Assembly (NCBI RefSeq): GCF_030698125.1
Contig: NZ_JAUYNV010000006.1
Location: forward strand, 186,001 to 250,000
Direction of reading: 5' to 3'
Source of the DNA: Methyloversatilis sp.
GTDB taxonomy: Bacteria > Pseudomonadota > Gammaproteobacteria > Burkholderiales > Rhodocyclaceae
DNA: 64,000 nucleotides
Each line of letters starts with the position of its first letter. Position 1 is the stretch's first letter. The notes beneath the pieces were generated by a model. That model saw nothing but the letters and a program-made list of their open reading frames with translations, was not told where the DNA came from and made no database searches. Shown in pieces: positions 40,777-49,536 of the stretch. The position numbers and the translations under genes were made by a program.

Positions 40777-42789
40777 ATGAATGTTCTTTTCGAAGAGGAC
40801 GGCCACTTCCGTGCCGGCTCCGTGATGACCGACAGCGTGTCCTCGCTGCAGGTCGAACTGCCGAGCGGCAAGCGTTCAAAGGTGAAGGCGGCCAATGTGC
40901 TGCTGCGTTTCGCCAGCCCGGAGCCGGGCGTGCTGCTGGCCGCCGCCGAAGCGCAGGCGGCCGACCTCGACGCCACCTTTCTGTGGGACGTGTGCGGCGA
41001 CGACGAATTCCCGTTCGAGGAACTGGCGCGCGAGTACCACGGCGCCGCACCGACCGCCGAACAGGCTGCTGCCATCCTCTTCTGCCTGCACGCCGCGCCC
41101 GTCTACTTCCACCGCAAGGGCAAGGGCCGCTTCCGCAAGGCGCCGCCCGACATCCTGAAAGCCGCACTGGCCGGTCTGGAAAAGAAGCGGCTGCAGCAGG
41201 AGCAGGTCGATGGCTGGGTCGCCGAGCTGCTCGCCGGGCGCACGCCGCCGGACATCGCGGCCTGCAGCGCACAGATCCTGTACAAGCCGGACCGCAACCG
41301 GCTCGAAACCAAGGCGGTGGAAGCCGCCGCCGCATCGGCCGGCCTGTCGGTGGTCGGCCTGATGGCGAAGGCGGGCGCATTTGCGTCCAGCCACGAGTAC
41401 CACCTCGGGCGCTTCCTGTTCGAATACTTCCCGCGCGGCACCGACTTTCCGACGCACGAGGTGCCGCCTGCCGGCGACCTGCCCGATGCCGGCGTGCGCG
41501 CCTTTTCGATCGACGACGCGACCACGACCGAAATCGACGACGCCTTTTCGGTGCAGCCGAAGGACGGTGGCGGCTGGCGCATCGGTATACATATTGCAGC
41601 GCCGTCGCTCGGTATCCAGCCCGGCACACCGCTGGGCGACATCGCGCGCAGCAGGTTGTCCACGGTGTACTTCCCGGGCCGCAAGATCACCATGCTGCCG
41701 GACGAAGCGGTCGACACCTACACGCTGCAGGCCGGCCGCAGCTGTCCGGCGCTGTCGCTCTACCTCGACGTCGAAACCGACCTGCGCGTCACGGCGAAGG
41801 AAAGCCGCATCGAGCAGGTCGCCGTGGCCGCCAATCTGCGCCACCACGAAATCGAGCCGCTGTTCAACGAAGACACGATCACCGGCGGCGAACTGCCCGA
41901 ATTCGAGTGGCGCGACGAACTGCTGCTGCTGTGGCGCCTGGCCGAAGTGCTTGAAGCGGGGCGCGGCAAGCCGTCGGCCAACGCCGGCCAGATGGATTTC
42001 AACTTCTACGTCGACTGGGCACAGACGACGGAAGACGGCGAAGGCCGCGTCGACATCCAGCGCCGCGCGCGCGGCAGCCCGCTCGACAAGCTGGTCGCCG
42101 AACTGATGATCGTCGCCAACAACACCTGGGGCAGCGATTTGCGCGATGCCGGCATTCCGGCGCTGTACCGCGCGCAGGGCGCCGGCAAGGTGCGCATGAC
42201 CACGGTGGCCGCACCGCACGAGGGGCTGGGCGTCGATTGCTACGCGTGGTCCACCTCGCCGCTGCGTCGTTACGTCGACCTGGTGAATCAGTGGCAGATG
42301 ATTGCGCTGCTGCGTGGCGAAGAGCCGGTGTTCCCGCCGAAGTCCGAAGCGCTGTTGTCGGCGCTGCGCGATTTCGAACTGGCTTACGCGGCCTACGCCG
42401 ACTTCCAGCGCGGCATGGAGCGTTACTGGTGCCTGCGCTGGCTGCGCCAGCAGGCACGCGAGGGCAATACCGTGTGGCCGGCCATCGTGCTGCGCGAATC
42501 GCTGGTGCGGCTTGAGCATGTGCCGCTGGTGCTGCGCTCACCCAGCCTGCCGGCGCGCGACCCGCGTTCGCGCGTCGAGGTCGAGATCGACCAGCTCAAT
42601 CTGCTCGACAACGACGCGCGCGCCCGCTGGGTCGGCGATCTGGCTGCGCTGAGCGGTGCGGCGCAGGTGTCCGAGGAAGAGCTGGCGGAAGAAATCGCCG
42701 AGGCGGAACTGCCACCCGAGATGCCGGCGGCAGACGCGCCGGTGCCTGACCTGCCGGTGGCCGCACCGGAAAGCGGCGAGGCGGATTGA
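40777..42789 (+). CDS. RNase II family exoribonuclease (RNB domain)
   Basis: 670 residues. The RNB domain (about 240-560) has the catalytic acidic cluster FSIDDATTTEIDDAFSV (D246, D254, D255), IHIAAPS, YFPGRKITMLPD and STSPLRRYVDLVNQWQMIALL, the arginine-rich end of the active site. The N-terminal 60 residues form an OB-like domain, and the C-terminus after 600 replaces a typical S1 domain with a short OB-like piece and an acidic Glu/Ala/Pro tail. The enzyme degrades single-stranded RNA 3' to 5'. Sequence plan differs from E. coli Rnb and RNase R and matches the shorter form found in betaproteobacteria. Divergent from mgtE. Confidence 0.9.
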   Translation: MNVLFEEDGHFRAGSVMTDSVSSLQVELPSGKRSKVKAANVLLRFASPEPGVLLAAAEAQAADLDATFLWDVCGDDEFPFEELAREYHGAAPTAEQAAAILFCLHAAPVYFHRKGKGRFRKAPPDILKAALAGLEKKRLQQEQVDGWVAELLAGRTPPDIAACSAQILYKPDRNRLETKAVEAAAASAGLSVVGLMAKAGAFASSHEYHLGRFLFEYFPRGTDFPTHEVPPAGDLPDAGVRAFSIDDATTTEIDDAFSVQPKDGGGWRIGIHIAAPSLGIQPGTPLGDIARSRLSTVYFPGRKITMLPDEAVDTYTLQAGRSCPALSLYLDVETDLRVTAKESRIEQVAVAANLRHHEIEPLFNEDTITGGELPEFEWRDELLLLWRLAEVLEAGRGKPSANAGQMDFNFYVDWAQTTEDGEGRVDIQRRARGSPLDKLVAELMIVANNTWGSDLRDAGIPALYRAQGAGKVRMTTVAAPHEGLGVDCYAWSTSPLRRYVDLVNQWQMIALLRGEEPVFPPKSEALLSALRDFELAYAAYADFQRGMERYWCLRWLRQQAREGNTVWPAIVLRESLVRLEHVPLVLRSPSLPARDPRSRVEVEIDQLNLLDNDARARWVGDLAALSGAAQVSEEELAEEIAEAELPPEMPAADAPVPDLPVAAPESGEAD

Positions 42790-42854
42790 GCGGTTTTTGC
42801 AGGCGCGGCAACCGTCGCGAAGGTTGCGACCCTGCGCTGGCGCGCCGTTCGTCC

Positions 42855-42885
42855 GTTGGGCATCGCTGCGCTCACCCCAACCTAC
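42855..42885 (-). repeat. 31-bp REP-like element, copy 1
   Basis: Identical in reverse orientation to four other copies in the window. The unit starts GTAGGTTGGGGTGAG and ends GATGCCCAAC; its GTTGGG and CCCAAC ends pair, as in REP palindromes. It faces copy 2 about 65 bases away, a REPIN-like arrangement. Located between the RNase gene and the CorA-like gene, both of which end here. Confidence 0.9.
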
Positions 42886-42950
42886 GGGTGATGCATCTGC
42901 CGGATGGTTGGTTGCGCGCGCATTCGCGGCAATGAGGTCGTGACACCCGC

Positions 42951-42981
42951 GTAGGTTGGGGTGAGCGCAGCGATGCCCAAC
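42951..42981 (+). repeat. 31-bp REP-like element, copy 2
   Basis: Perfect copy, direct orientation. Together with copy 1 it can form a long inverted-repeat hairpin. Confidence 0.9.
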
Positions 42982-43018
42982 GCCCGCATCAAAAAAAGAA
43001 GCGCTCGCCCAACCCGCC

Positions 43019-43049
43019 GTAGGTTGGGGTGAGCGCAGCGATGCCCAAC
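43019..43049 (+). repeat. 31-bp REP-like element, copy 3
   Basis: Perfect copy, same orientation as copy 2 and 37 bases after it. The next base pairs enter the 3' end of the CorA-like gene at 43075. Confidence 0.9.
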
Positions 43050-43074
43050 AGGCCCGCCGCGTCTCCGGCAACCC

Positions 43075-44763
43075 TCAGGGCTTGCGTGCCCGCAGGTCGT
43101 TGCGTCGCCGCCCGTTCGGCCGGTTGCGCCAGATGCGCAGGAAGGACCTGAATTTCTGCCGCCGGGTCAGCGTGTCGTCCGATACCGCGTCGAAGAATTC
43201 CGACAGCGCGCTGGACTTTTTCAGCGTGTAGAACGCGAGCAGCACGGTTGGCACGGTCACCACCAGCACGGCGCCGATCTTGCCGGCCAATGTGGCCGGC
43301 GGGCCGTCGAAGATGTTCATGCCGAGGAAGCCGGTGACGATGGTGCCGACCAGCCCGAAAATGGTCACCACGGTGAGGCGGAGCAGCGTTTCGTTCTGGC
43401 GCCGGCTGTCGTCGGCTTCGAGGTAGTTGTCCATGTCCAGCACCTCGGCGCGCAGTTCGTTGTACAGCGCCTCGTTGCCGAGGTTGCGGCTCCACAGGTC
43501 GAACAGGTCCTTGGCCATCGACTGCTTCGACACCTCGCCGAACCAGTAGCGGTGGTTGAAGCGCAGGAAGATTTCCATCGTCTGGCGGATGCCGCGCTTG
43601 AAGCGGCGGCGCGAATCGACGTCGTCGGCGTCGAGCAGGCTGACCGCGACCACCAGCCGGTCCATCAGCATCAGCAGCGAGGCGCGGTGGAAGTGTGCGA
43701 TCAGCCCGATCAGGAAATACTGGTGGCGGAACTCGGCCAGCAGGCCGTTCTGCGGGTCGGAATAACCGGCCAGACCGTGTTTGCCTACCATCACCATCGA
43801 GGGGCCGGTGCAGATGACGCGCGTGCTGGCGTTGTCGCTGCGCCGCGACGGCACCCAGAAACGGTCGTAGCAGGCAGTGCGTTCGAACTCGTCCATCACC
43901 TGTTCCGAATACGGCAGCGGATGGCCGTCGTCCGGCTGGGTGGCCTGGCCGAGGCGCACGAAATCTTCGCGGCTCAGCGCGAACGGGTCGTCGAAGGACA
44001 GGAAGGTCATCTTCGGCAGCCGGTGGTATTCGAGCTGGCGGTAGCGGATGTCGCCGACCGATTCCGAGTGGTGCAGCACCATGGGCTGCAGCAGGTATTC
44101 CCAGTGCCGGCCGATGCACGAGGCGCGGTGCTCCCAGGCGTGGTGCAGATAGCGTTCGCGATCGGCATAGTCGGACTCGGCTAGCACCGCGCCGTCGTGG
44201 CCGACCCATTGCACGGTGCGCATGCACTGCGCCGCGCGGCCGTCCGAGTCGCCATTGCTCCACTTTGCCGGAAACGCGCGTCCGAAGCGGAACATCAGTT
44301 CCTGTACGCGGGCCAGCGGCAGGTTGTCGGCATGCACCTCCATCGCGAGGATGACCACATCCACGTCGTAGAAGAAGTACAGGTCGATGTGCTGCACCGC
44401 GAGGTCGAGCGTGCTGCCGTCCTCGCAGCCGAGGCGCACTGCGGCCACATCATTGCGCCGGAATACGCGGATCGGCGATTCGCCGTAGCCGGGCTGGGTC
44501 GCACTCGATCGCCCCTGGCCATACAGGAAGCGCTGCACATGCGGCAGGAAGGTGACGAATTCGCGGTAGTGCCGTTCGTGGAAGTCGGCCGGCGAACCGG
44601 TGAATTCGTCGCGCTGTTCGCGCCAGGGATTGCCGTCGGTGACGGCGGCCAGCGCCTGCGGGTGGCGCTGCACCTGATCGCCGCTGCGCAGCGGCATCAG
44701 CCGCAGCGGCCACATCAGGATCTGGCGGAAATGTCGGGCGACCGGCGGATCGCTGCGGCTCAT
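43075..44763 (-). CDS. CorA-like membrane protein with long cytoplasmic domain
   Basis: 562 residues. Two closely spaced membrane segments near the C-terminus (LRLTVVTIFGLVGTIVTGFLGMNIF and IGAVLVVTVPTVLLAFYTL, about 465-525) with GMN between them are the layout of CorA channels, though the signature continues as IFDGP, not FEFMP. The N-terminal 450 residues are soluble, with DIDLYFFYDVDVVILAMEV and long helices preceding the first membrane segment. It may conduct Mg2+ or another divalent ion; the size and the divergent loop argue for a distinct subgroup. Its 3' end faces the cluster of three REP-like repeats. Confidence 0.75.
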   Translation of the reverse strand: MSRSDPPVARHFRQILMWPLRLMPLRSGDQVQRHPQALAAVTDGNPWREQRDEFTGSPADFHERHYREFVTFLPHVQRFLYGQGRSSATQPGYGESPIRVFRRNDVAAVRLGCEDGSTLDLAVQHIDLYFFYDVDVVILAMEVHADNLPLARVQELMFRFGRAFPAKWSNGDSDGRAAQCMRTVQWVGHDGAVLAESDYADRERYLHHAWEHRASCIGRHWEYLLQPMVLHHSESVGDIRYRQLEYHRLPKMTFLSFDDPFALSREDFVRLGQATQPDDGHPLPYSEQVMDEFERTACYDRFWVPSRRSDNASTRVICTGPSMVMVGKHGLAGYSDPQNGLLAEFRHQYFLIGLIAHFHRASLLMLMDRLVVAVSLLDADDVDSRRRFKRGIRQTMEIFLRFNHRYWFGEVSKQSMAKDLFDLWSRNLGNEALYNELRAEVLDMDNYLEADDSRRQNETLLRLTVVTIFGLVGTIVTGFLGMNIFDGPPATLAGKIGAVLVVTVPTVLLAFYTLKKSSALSEFFDAVSDDTLTRRQKFRSFLRIWRNRPNGRRRNDLRARKP

Positions 44764-44808
44764 GGGAGATGCGGCCTGTTTGCGCGCGATGTGCGAAGGT
44801 CGCGCAGT

Positions 44809-46458
44809 TTAGCGCAGCACCCGGCGCTGTTCCGCCGTCAGCATGCGCCGGTCCTTCAGCAGGGTCAGCGGCAGGCCTTCGCGTGCCACCTGGCCGATGA
44901 CGCGGCCGGCCAGCACGCTGTCGCAATCCATGTGCGTGGTCGAAATGAAGAAGTCGGCGCGCACCCAGTCACGGGTGATGACGAACTCAGGCCCCAGCCA
45001 CGCGTCGGCTTCGACCGGGTCGGCACACACCGCGACCTGCCAGGGCTCGGCCGGCCGGGTCGTGCCCTTCAGATGGTCGCGCAGCAGGCCGCTGGCTTCG
45101 CGCACGCCGTCCGACCAGTAATCGGCTTCCCAGCGCCCGGCGACTGCGGCTTCGAAGCCGCCGGCCAGCCGGTTGTAATTGACGTAGTGATACGGATGCA
45201 GTCGCGCCAGCGCGACCAGCGGATCGAGCGCACCGATGAGGCACAGCGCGATGAAGGCAGCCGCCAGACTGCGCGAGCTGCGGGCGTGCCGCCACAGGGC
45301 GTACACCCCGGCGGCGGCCAGCACCGCCAGCGGCGGCAGCAGGAAGGTGAAGTGGCGGATGCCGTTGTACAGCGCCGGCCGGGTCGCGATGGCCAGCGCC
45401 AGCGGCAACAGCGCCGCCAGGATGACGGTCAGCCACGGCAGGTGCTGTCGCCACGGGCGGTGCCGCCCGGCCGGCGCTGCCGTCATCGCCGCAGTGAGCG
45501 CCGCACCCAGCGCGGCGACGAGTCCGGCCAGCGCCAGTTCCGGCAGCCGCACGGCAAGATAGATCGGCAGATAGCTGCGCGGCACCTCGGTGATCGCCAT
45601 GATCTGGCCATCGAGTACGGTCTGGATCGCGAAGGTGACATGCGAAAAAGTGGTCAGCGCCTTGATCAGATTGCCCGGCGCCTGCGCCGACCACGGCCAG
45701 AACAACGCGATCAGCGCCAGCGCGACCGGCACGGCCGGCAGCAGTGCGCGCAGCGAGCGGCCCAGATGTGCGAGGCGGGCGCGCCAGTCGCCGTCGGCCA
45801 GCGCCATCGACGCCAGCACGCCAAGTCCGAGCACCATGACGCCGAACACCGCACCGACGCGCAGCCCGAACGCGCAGCCAATCGCCACGCCCAGCTTCAG
45901 CACCAGACCGAGTGGCGGTGCCGGCAGGCGCGCCACGATGAGCGTCGTGTACCAGGTCACCCAGGCCATGCAGGCGGCGAACGGGATGTCCTTCGTATGG
46001 GTGAACAGTGCGCCGCTCCAGGCGCCGGTGAGCATCAGCAGCGCCACGGCGATGCAGGCGGCCGTGTCGTTCAGCAGGTGACGCGCCAGCCGATACACGG
46101 CGACCATGCCGGCAAAACCGAACGCCGCCGACAGCAGGTGGCGCATGTCCCACACATTCATCGGCAGCGCGCGTTCGAGCGCGGCAGCGATCAGGTCGAA
46201 CAGCCCGCCATACAGATACAGGTCCTTGTAGTGGAAGGCCGACATGTCGGTCAGCCCGGACGCGTAGTAGTCGAGCAGCAGCCGGCCGTAGGTGTGCTGC
46301 ACCCATTCGTCGTTGCTGATGCCGTGCTGGCCGAAGCTCAGTGCGATATGCAACGCGATGAGCGCGAACAGCGCCAGTCCCGTGCCATATGCGGTCAGGC
46401 GAGGGAGGCTGCGTGTTGCAGGCTGAAACGTCGTGGCAGTCGGTGTTACAGGATGCAT
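44809..46458 (-). CDS. ArnT/GT39-like membrane glycosyltransferase
   Basis: 549 residues. About 10-12 hydrophobic helices, with FGQHGISNDEWVQHTYGRLLLDYY between helices one and two: the acidic DE of this first periplasmic loop is the catalytic site of GT-C enzymes such as ArnT and PMT. Later LFTHTKDIPFAACMAWVTWY carries a second conserved DxP-type loop. A periplasmic C-terminal domain (about 430-549) follows. Such enzymes move a sugar from undecaprenyl phosphate onto lipid A or a protein. With the GT2, GtrA and YdjC-type genes upstream, I infer transfer of a deacetylated hexosamine, as FlmK or LgmB do. ATG at 46458 chosen; longer frame is not membrane-like. Confidence 0.8.
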   Translation of the reverse strand: MHPVTPTATTFQPATRSLPRLTAYGTGLALFALIALHIALSFGQHGISNDEWVQHTYGRLLLDYYASGLTDMSAFHYKDLYLYGGLFDLIAAALERALPMNVWDMRHLLSAAFGFAGMVAVYRLARHLLNDTAACIAVALLMLTGAWSGALFTHTKDIPFAACMAWVTWYTTLIVARLPAPPLGLVLKLGVAIGCAFGLRVGAVFGVMVLGLGVLASMALADGDWRARLAHLGRSLRALLPAVPVALALIALFWPWSAQAPGNLIKALTTFSHVTFAIQTVLDGQIMAITEVPRSYLPIYLAVRLPELALAGLVAALGAALTAAMTAAPAGRHRPWRQHLPWLTVILAALLPLALAIATRPALYNGIRHFTFLLPPLAVLAAAGVYALWRHARSSRSLAAAFIALCLIGALDPLVALARLHPYHYVNYNRLAGGFEAAVAGRWEADYWSDGVREASGLLRDHLKGTTRPAEPWQVAVCADPVEADAWLGPEFVITRDWVRADFFISTTHMDCDSVLAGRVIGQVAREGLPLTLLKDRRMLTAEQRRVLR

Positions 46459-46579
46459 GGGGCGGTCGGAAGGACGAGTGCAAAGGCATAACGCGCTGCA
46501 TGCGGGCGCGCTGACAATGCCGTCGGATAATCGGGTGGAAATGTCTGGTGGACGGGATGAAACGCCGGCTGCCTGCTGT

Positions 46580-47359
46580 TCACGGTCGCAGTTGTCCGAT
46601 CTGAATATCGGCTGTGGCAAGCAGGTCGTGGAAATCAGCGCCCGCCAGCACGCCGTGCTCGACTGCGCGAGCGCGGCCGATCGGGTCGCCCGGTACAGCC
46701 TCGGTCGCCGGATGACACATCACGGCGTCGCCGTCATCCGCAGTGGCGAACCAGTGCGCCAGCCGTTTGCGGTAGCCGGCGGCATCGCAGTCGAAACCGT
46801 AGGCGCCCAGCAAGCGCGGCATCACGCGGAAACCTTCGGCGCGGGCGCGGCGCAACAGCGCCTGTGCACCGAGCGCGGCAATGAAGCGCGGCTTGAAGCC
46901 GTCGCCCGGATGCGCACCGCTGATGCGCAACCACGGCAGGCGGCTGCCGTAGCGCGTCAGCAGCACCTCGATCAGCGCGTCGCGGATCTGCGGCAGCTGG
47001 TGCACATGCTGGTGGCCGTCGACGTAGTCCGGTGCGCGGCCCATGGCGTCTTCGAAGCGTGCGCATTGGGTCGTGATCTCGTCGTGCAGCTGCGTCGGGT
47101 TCAGGCGGCGGCCATGGCTGAGGGCAATCAGCGGCCACAGACCGCGACGCGCCGGCGCAAATTCAGTGAAATCCAGGTGCAGGCCAAACCCGGCGGCGTT
47201 GTGGCGGGCGGCGATGCGAGTGGCCGCAGCCGGCCAGCCCGGCGCGCGCGCCATGCAGGCCGCGCCGCTGAGACGGCCGGCGTCGATCAGGTCGAGTACC
47301 GCCGCGTCGACCGCAGGGTGAAAGCCGTAGTCGTCGGCGGTCAGAAATACCGTCTTCAT
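46580..47359 (-). CDS. YdjC/ChbG-family deacetylase (NaxD/LgmC-like)
   Basis: 259 residues. TVFLTADDYGFHPAVD (D9, D10) and VDGHQHVHQLP (H116, H118, H120) with HLDFTE (H61) are the metal ligands of the YdjC fold, a deacetylase family acting on acetylated amino sugars. Members include ChbG (chitooligosaccharides), HpnK (hopanoids) and NaxD, which deacetylates undecaprenyl-phosphate-N-acetylhexosamine before transfer to lipid A. Position between a GtrA-like flippase (4-base overlap) and an ArnT-like transferase favours the NaxD role. A 121-base gap separates it from the transferase gene. Confidence 0.82.
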   Translation of the reverse strand: MKTVFLTADDYGFHPAVDAAVLDLIDAGRLSGAACMARAPGWPAAATRIAARHNAAGFGLHLDFTEFAPARRGLWPLIALSHGRRLNPTQLHDEITTQCARFEDAMGRAPDYVDGHQHVHQLPQIRDALIEVLLTRYGSRLPWLRISGAHPGDGFKPRFIAALGAQALLRRARAEGFRVMPRLLGAYGFDCDAAGYRKRLAHWFATADDGDAVMCHPATEAVPGDPIGRARAVEHGVLAGADFHDLLATADIQIGQLRP

Positions 47360-47739
47360 GCCGCGCGGTGTGCGAACGCCCAGTAGCGGCCGAGCACCCA
47401 GGTGCTGATGGCGACGCACACCAGCACGATGGCCAGCGCGATCCACAGCGGCAGCGGCGTGTAGCGCAGCAGCGCGGCAAGCATCAACTGGTTGCCGACG
47501 AAGGCGGTGCACGACACTGCGAGCAGACGCGGCAGTGCCTGTCGGTGACCGGCTTGCGTGCCGGCAAACGAGAAGCGCCGGTGGCCGAGGTAGCTGACCG
47601 GAAAGGCGCACACGAAACCGATCAGGTTGGACCACGCGGGATCCATGGTGGTCGCGGCATCCACCGCCAGCGTGACCAGATAGTGCACGCCCGCGGCGCA
47701 GCCGCCGACGATGAGGAACAGCAGCACGGAGGCGCGCAT
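47356..47739 (-). CDS. GtrA-like flippase family protein
   Basis: 127 residues, four membrane helices: LLFLIVGGCAAGVHYLVTLAV, NLIGFVCAFPVSYLGHRRFSF, LPRLLAVSCTAFVGNQLMLAALL and LPLWIALAIVLVCVAISTWVLGRYWAF. GHRRFSF and GRYWAFAHR are the conserved Arg/Phe ends of the GtrA family. GtrA proteins turn undecaprenyl-phosphate-linked sugars to the periplasmic side. Start and stop overlap or abut the neighbours (two bases after the GT2 stop, ATGA with the deacetylase), so all three are one operon. Confidence 0.9.
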   Translation of the reverse strand: MRASVLLFLIVGGCAAGVHYLVTLAVDAATTMDPAWSNLIGFVCAFPVSYLGHRRFSFAGTQAGHRQALPRLLAVSCTAFVGNQLMLAALLRYTPLPLWIALAIVLVCVAISTWVLGRYWAFAHRAA

Positions 47740-47741
47740 GT

Positions 47742-48758
47742 TCAGTCTTCGAGCCGGTCTGCGCGCGGCACCGGCTCGCGCCGCACCAGCTCCGCCACGA
47801 CATAGGGCGGCCGGCCCTTCACCTCTTCGTACACCCGCGCCAGGTATTCGCCGAGGATGCCGATGAAAAGCAGCTGCACGCCGGAGAAGAACATGATGCT
47901 GACCACCACGGTCGGCCAGCCCGGAAGATCGATGCCGAACACCAGCTTTTCGATCACTTCATACAGGCCGTAGGCGAAGGCCAGCGTCGACAACAGCAGC
48001 CCGGTCAGGCTGGCCATGCGCAGCGGCAGCACCGAAAAGCTGGTCAGACCGGTCCACGCGAGCCGGATCAGGTTGAGCCGGTTGAAGGTGGTGATGCCGG
48101 CCGAGCGCGGCAGCGGCGTGTACGGAATGCCGATGGAGCGGAAGCCGACCCAGGCGTACATGCCCTTCATGAAGCGCTGACGCTCGGGTAGTGCGAGCAG
48201 GGCGTCGACCACGCAGCGGTCCATCAGCCGGAAGTCGCCGGCGTTGGGCGGAATGTCGAGCCGGCCACCCATATTCATCAGGCCATAGAAAACTTTCGAG
48301 CCGAACCGGTTGAACAGGCCCTGTTGGCCGCGGTCGGCGCGCACCGCATAGACCATGTCGTAGCCGTCGCGCCAGCGCGCGAGCATGTCGCCCAGCAGTT
48401 CGGCCGAATGCTGGCCGTCGGCATCCATGCACACCACCACGTCGCCGCGCGCGTAGTGCAGCCCGGCGGAAATCGCCGCCTCCTTGCCGAAATTGCGCGA
48501 AAAGCGCACCAGCGTGACCGGCAGACGAGCGGCGCACTCGCTGGCGATCCGTGCCGTCGCGTCGCGGCTGCCGTCATCGACGACCACCAGTTCGAAAGCG
48601 GGTGTCAGTGCCGACAGGTGGCCGGCAATCATGTCGAGCGTGGCGGCCAGCGCGCCCGCTTCGTTGTAGGCCGGGATGACGATGCTGACGCAGGCGGGCG
48701 GCCCGAAGCGTCGCGAGGAAGGCTGCAGCCGGGTGTCGGCGGGGTCGGTCGGGATCAT
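47742..48758 (-). CDS. GT2 polyprenyl-phosphate glycosyltransferase (GtrB/FlmF2/LgmA-like)
   Basis: 338 residues. The GT-A domain has VSIVIPAYNEAGALAAT, LVVVDDGSRDAT (D61, D62) and the DxD as MDADGQHSAE (112-114), then NAGDFRLMDRCVVDALLALPERQRFMKGMYAWVGF, the hallmark of dolichol/undecaprenyl-phosphate sugar transferases. Two C-terminal membrane helices follow (LLLSTLAFAYGLYEVI and VVVSIMFFSGVQLLFIGILGEYLARVYEE). It puts a sugar onto undecaprenyl phosphate at the cytoplasmic face. In a lipid A hexosamine pathway this would be N-acetylhexosamine. First gene of the unit. Confidence 0.88.
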   Translation of the reverse strand: MIPTDPADTRLQPSSRRFGPPACVSIVIPAYNEAGALAATLDMIAGHLSALTPAFELVVVDDGSRDATARIASECAARLPVTLVRFSRNFGKEAAISAGLHYARGDVVVCMDADGQHSAELLGDMLARWRDGYDMVYAVRADRGQQGLFNRFGSKVFYGLMNMGGRLDIPPNAGDFRLMDRCVVDALLALPERQRFMKGMYAWVGFRSIGIPYTPLPRSAGITTFNRLNLIRLAWTGLTSFSVLPLRMASLTGLLLSTLAFAYGLYEVIEKLVFGIDLPGWPTVVVSIMFFSGVQLLFIGILGEYLARVYEEVKGRPPYVVAELVRREPVPRADRLED

Positions 48759-48984
48759 CGTGGGGTGCCCGCGCGGACGGCAGCGCGGGCCTGGGTACTG
48801 CGTACAGAGTTGGCAAGGTGCGCAGTGTATCGGCCTGCAGACGCTGTCGGGAGGCTTTACAGCGCCGATTGATGATGGATGGGCGCAGTGAAGGAAGTTG
48901 CAAGTGCATGAAAAGCAACAGATCGTCCGCTACATAAAGATGACGCGGCCACGCTTCTGTGTGGCGCATGCGGCGCAGGTGCGC

Positions 48985-49389
48985 TCACGGTCTGTTCTTC
49001 AGCGCCTCGGCAGCGCGGGTCAGGTGTTGCATCAGCTTCGGTGCGACGTCCATCGGGATGTCGGTCGCTTCGATTGCATGCACCATGCAGCGCAGCCAGG
49101 ACACGACTTCCTCCTGACCGATGGCGACGTGGGCATGCATCTGCCGCAGGTTGGAGTGGCCCATGCGCTCGGCGTAATAACGCGGGCCGCCGAGAAAGCC
49201 GCACAGGAACTCGAACTGCGCCTCGCGCAGGTGGGCGACGCCGAAACCGTGCTGGTGCAGCGCGTGTACCGGTGCCCCGTCCGGGTGGGTTTCGACGATG
49301 TCGTAGAAGGCATTGACCAGCCGGCGCAGCGGCTCTTCGCCACCGATCTGCTGGAACATGCTGGGCGGTCTGGTCGCGCCGCTGTTCAT
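48985..49389 (-). CDS. Truncated hemoglobin (group II-like)
   Basis: 134 residues. SMFQQIGGEEPLRRLVNAFYDIVETHPDG is the opening of truncated globins, followed by FEFLCGFLGGPRYYAERMGHSNLRQMHAHVAIG, in which H85 is the likely proximal haem ligand, and WLRCMVHAIEA. It may bind oxygen, NO or related molecules. Length and the GGP motif fit the trHb2 class. The ATG at 49389 is preceded by GGAGACCC. It stands alone between the glycosylation operon and an inverted pair of REP-like repeats. The 226 bases downstream (48759-48984) contain no gene I can see. Confidence 0.88.
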   Translation of the reverse strand: MNSGATRPPSMFQQIGGEEPLRRLVNAFYDIVETHPDGAPVHALHQHGFGVAHLREAQFEFLCGFLGGPRYYAERMGHSNLRQMHAHVAIGQEEVVSWLRCMVHAIEATDIPMDVAPKLMQHLTRAAEALKNRP

Positions 49390-49426
49390 CGGGTCTCCTG
49401 GAAGGGGCTGCTTGTTGGGGCTGCGT

Positions 49427-49457
49427 GTTGGGCATCGCTGCGCTCACCCCAACCTAC
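49427..49457 (-). repeat. 31-bp REP-like element, copy 4
   Basis: Perfect copy, reverse orientation, 37 bases upstream of the globin start. Forms an inverted pair with copy 5, about 80 bases apart. Confidence 0.9.
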
Positions 49458-49536
49458 AGTGACTTCAGAAGCATCCGCCACCACGCCGCCCCGCCGCAAT
49501 ACCCCGGTGGAGGTACCCGCCCAGCACCGTCCACAC

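Noticed and set aside
42855-43049. Possible CRISPR-like array from repeated 31-mers
   Set aside because: Only three copies, in mixed orientation and at uneven distances (65 and 37 bases), identical to copies 6 kb away. This is a REP-like dispersed element, and no cas gene is present.
44197-46491. 764-codon open frame on the + strand
   Set aside because: Antisense to the CorA-like and ArnT-like genes, low-complexity His/Arg/Gln protein with no recognisable motif.
46580-47359. Hopanoid deacetylase HpnK as first choice for the YdjC-family gene
   Set aside because: No hpn or squalene-hopene cyclase genes lie near, while GT2, GtrA and ArnT-like neighbours point to undecaprenyl-linked sugar. HpnK remains a fallback.
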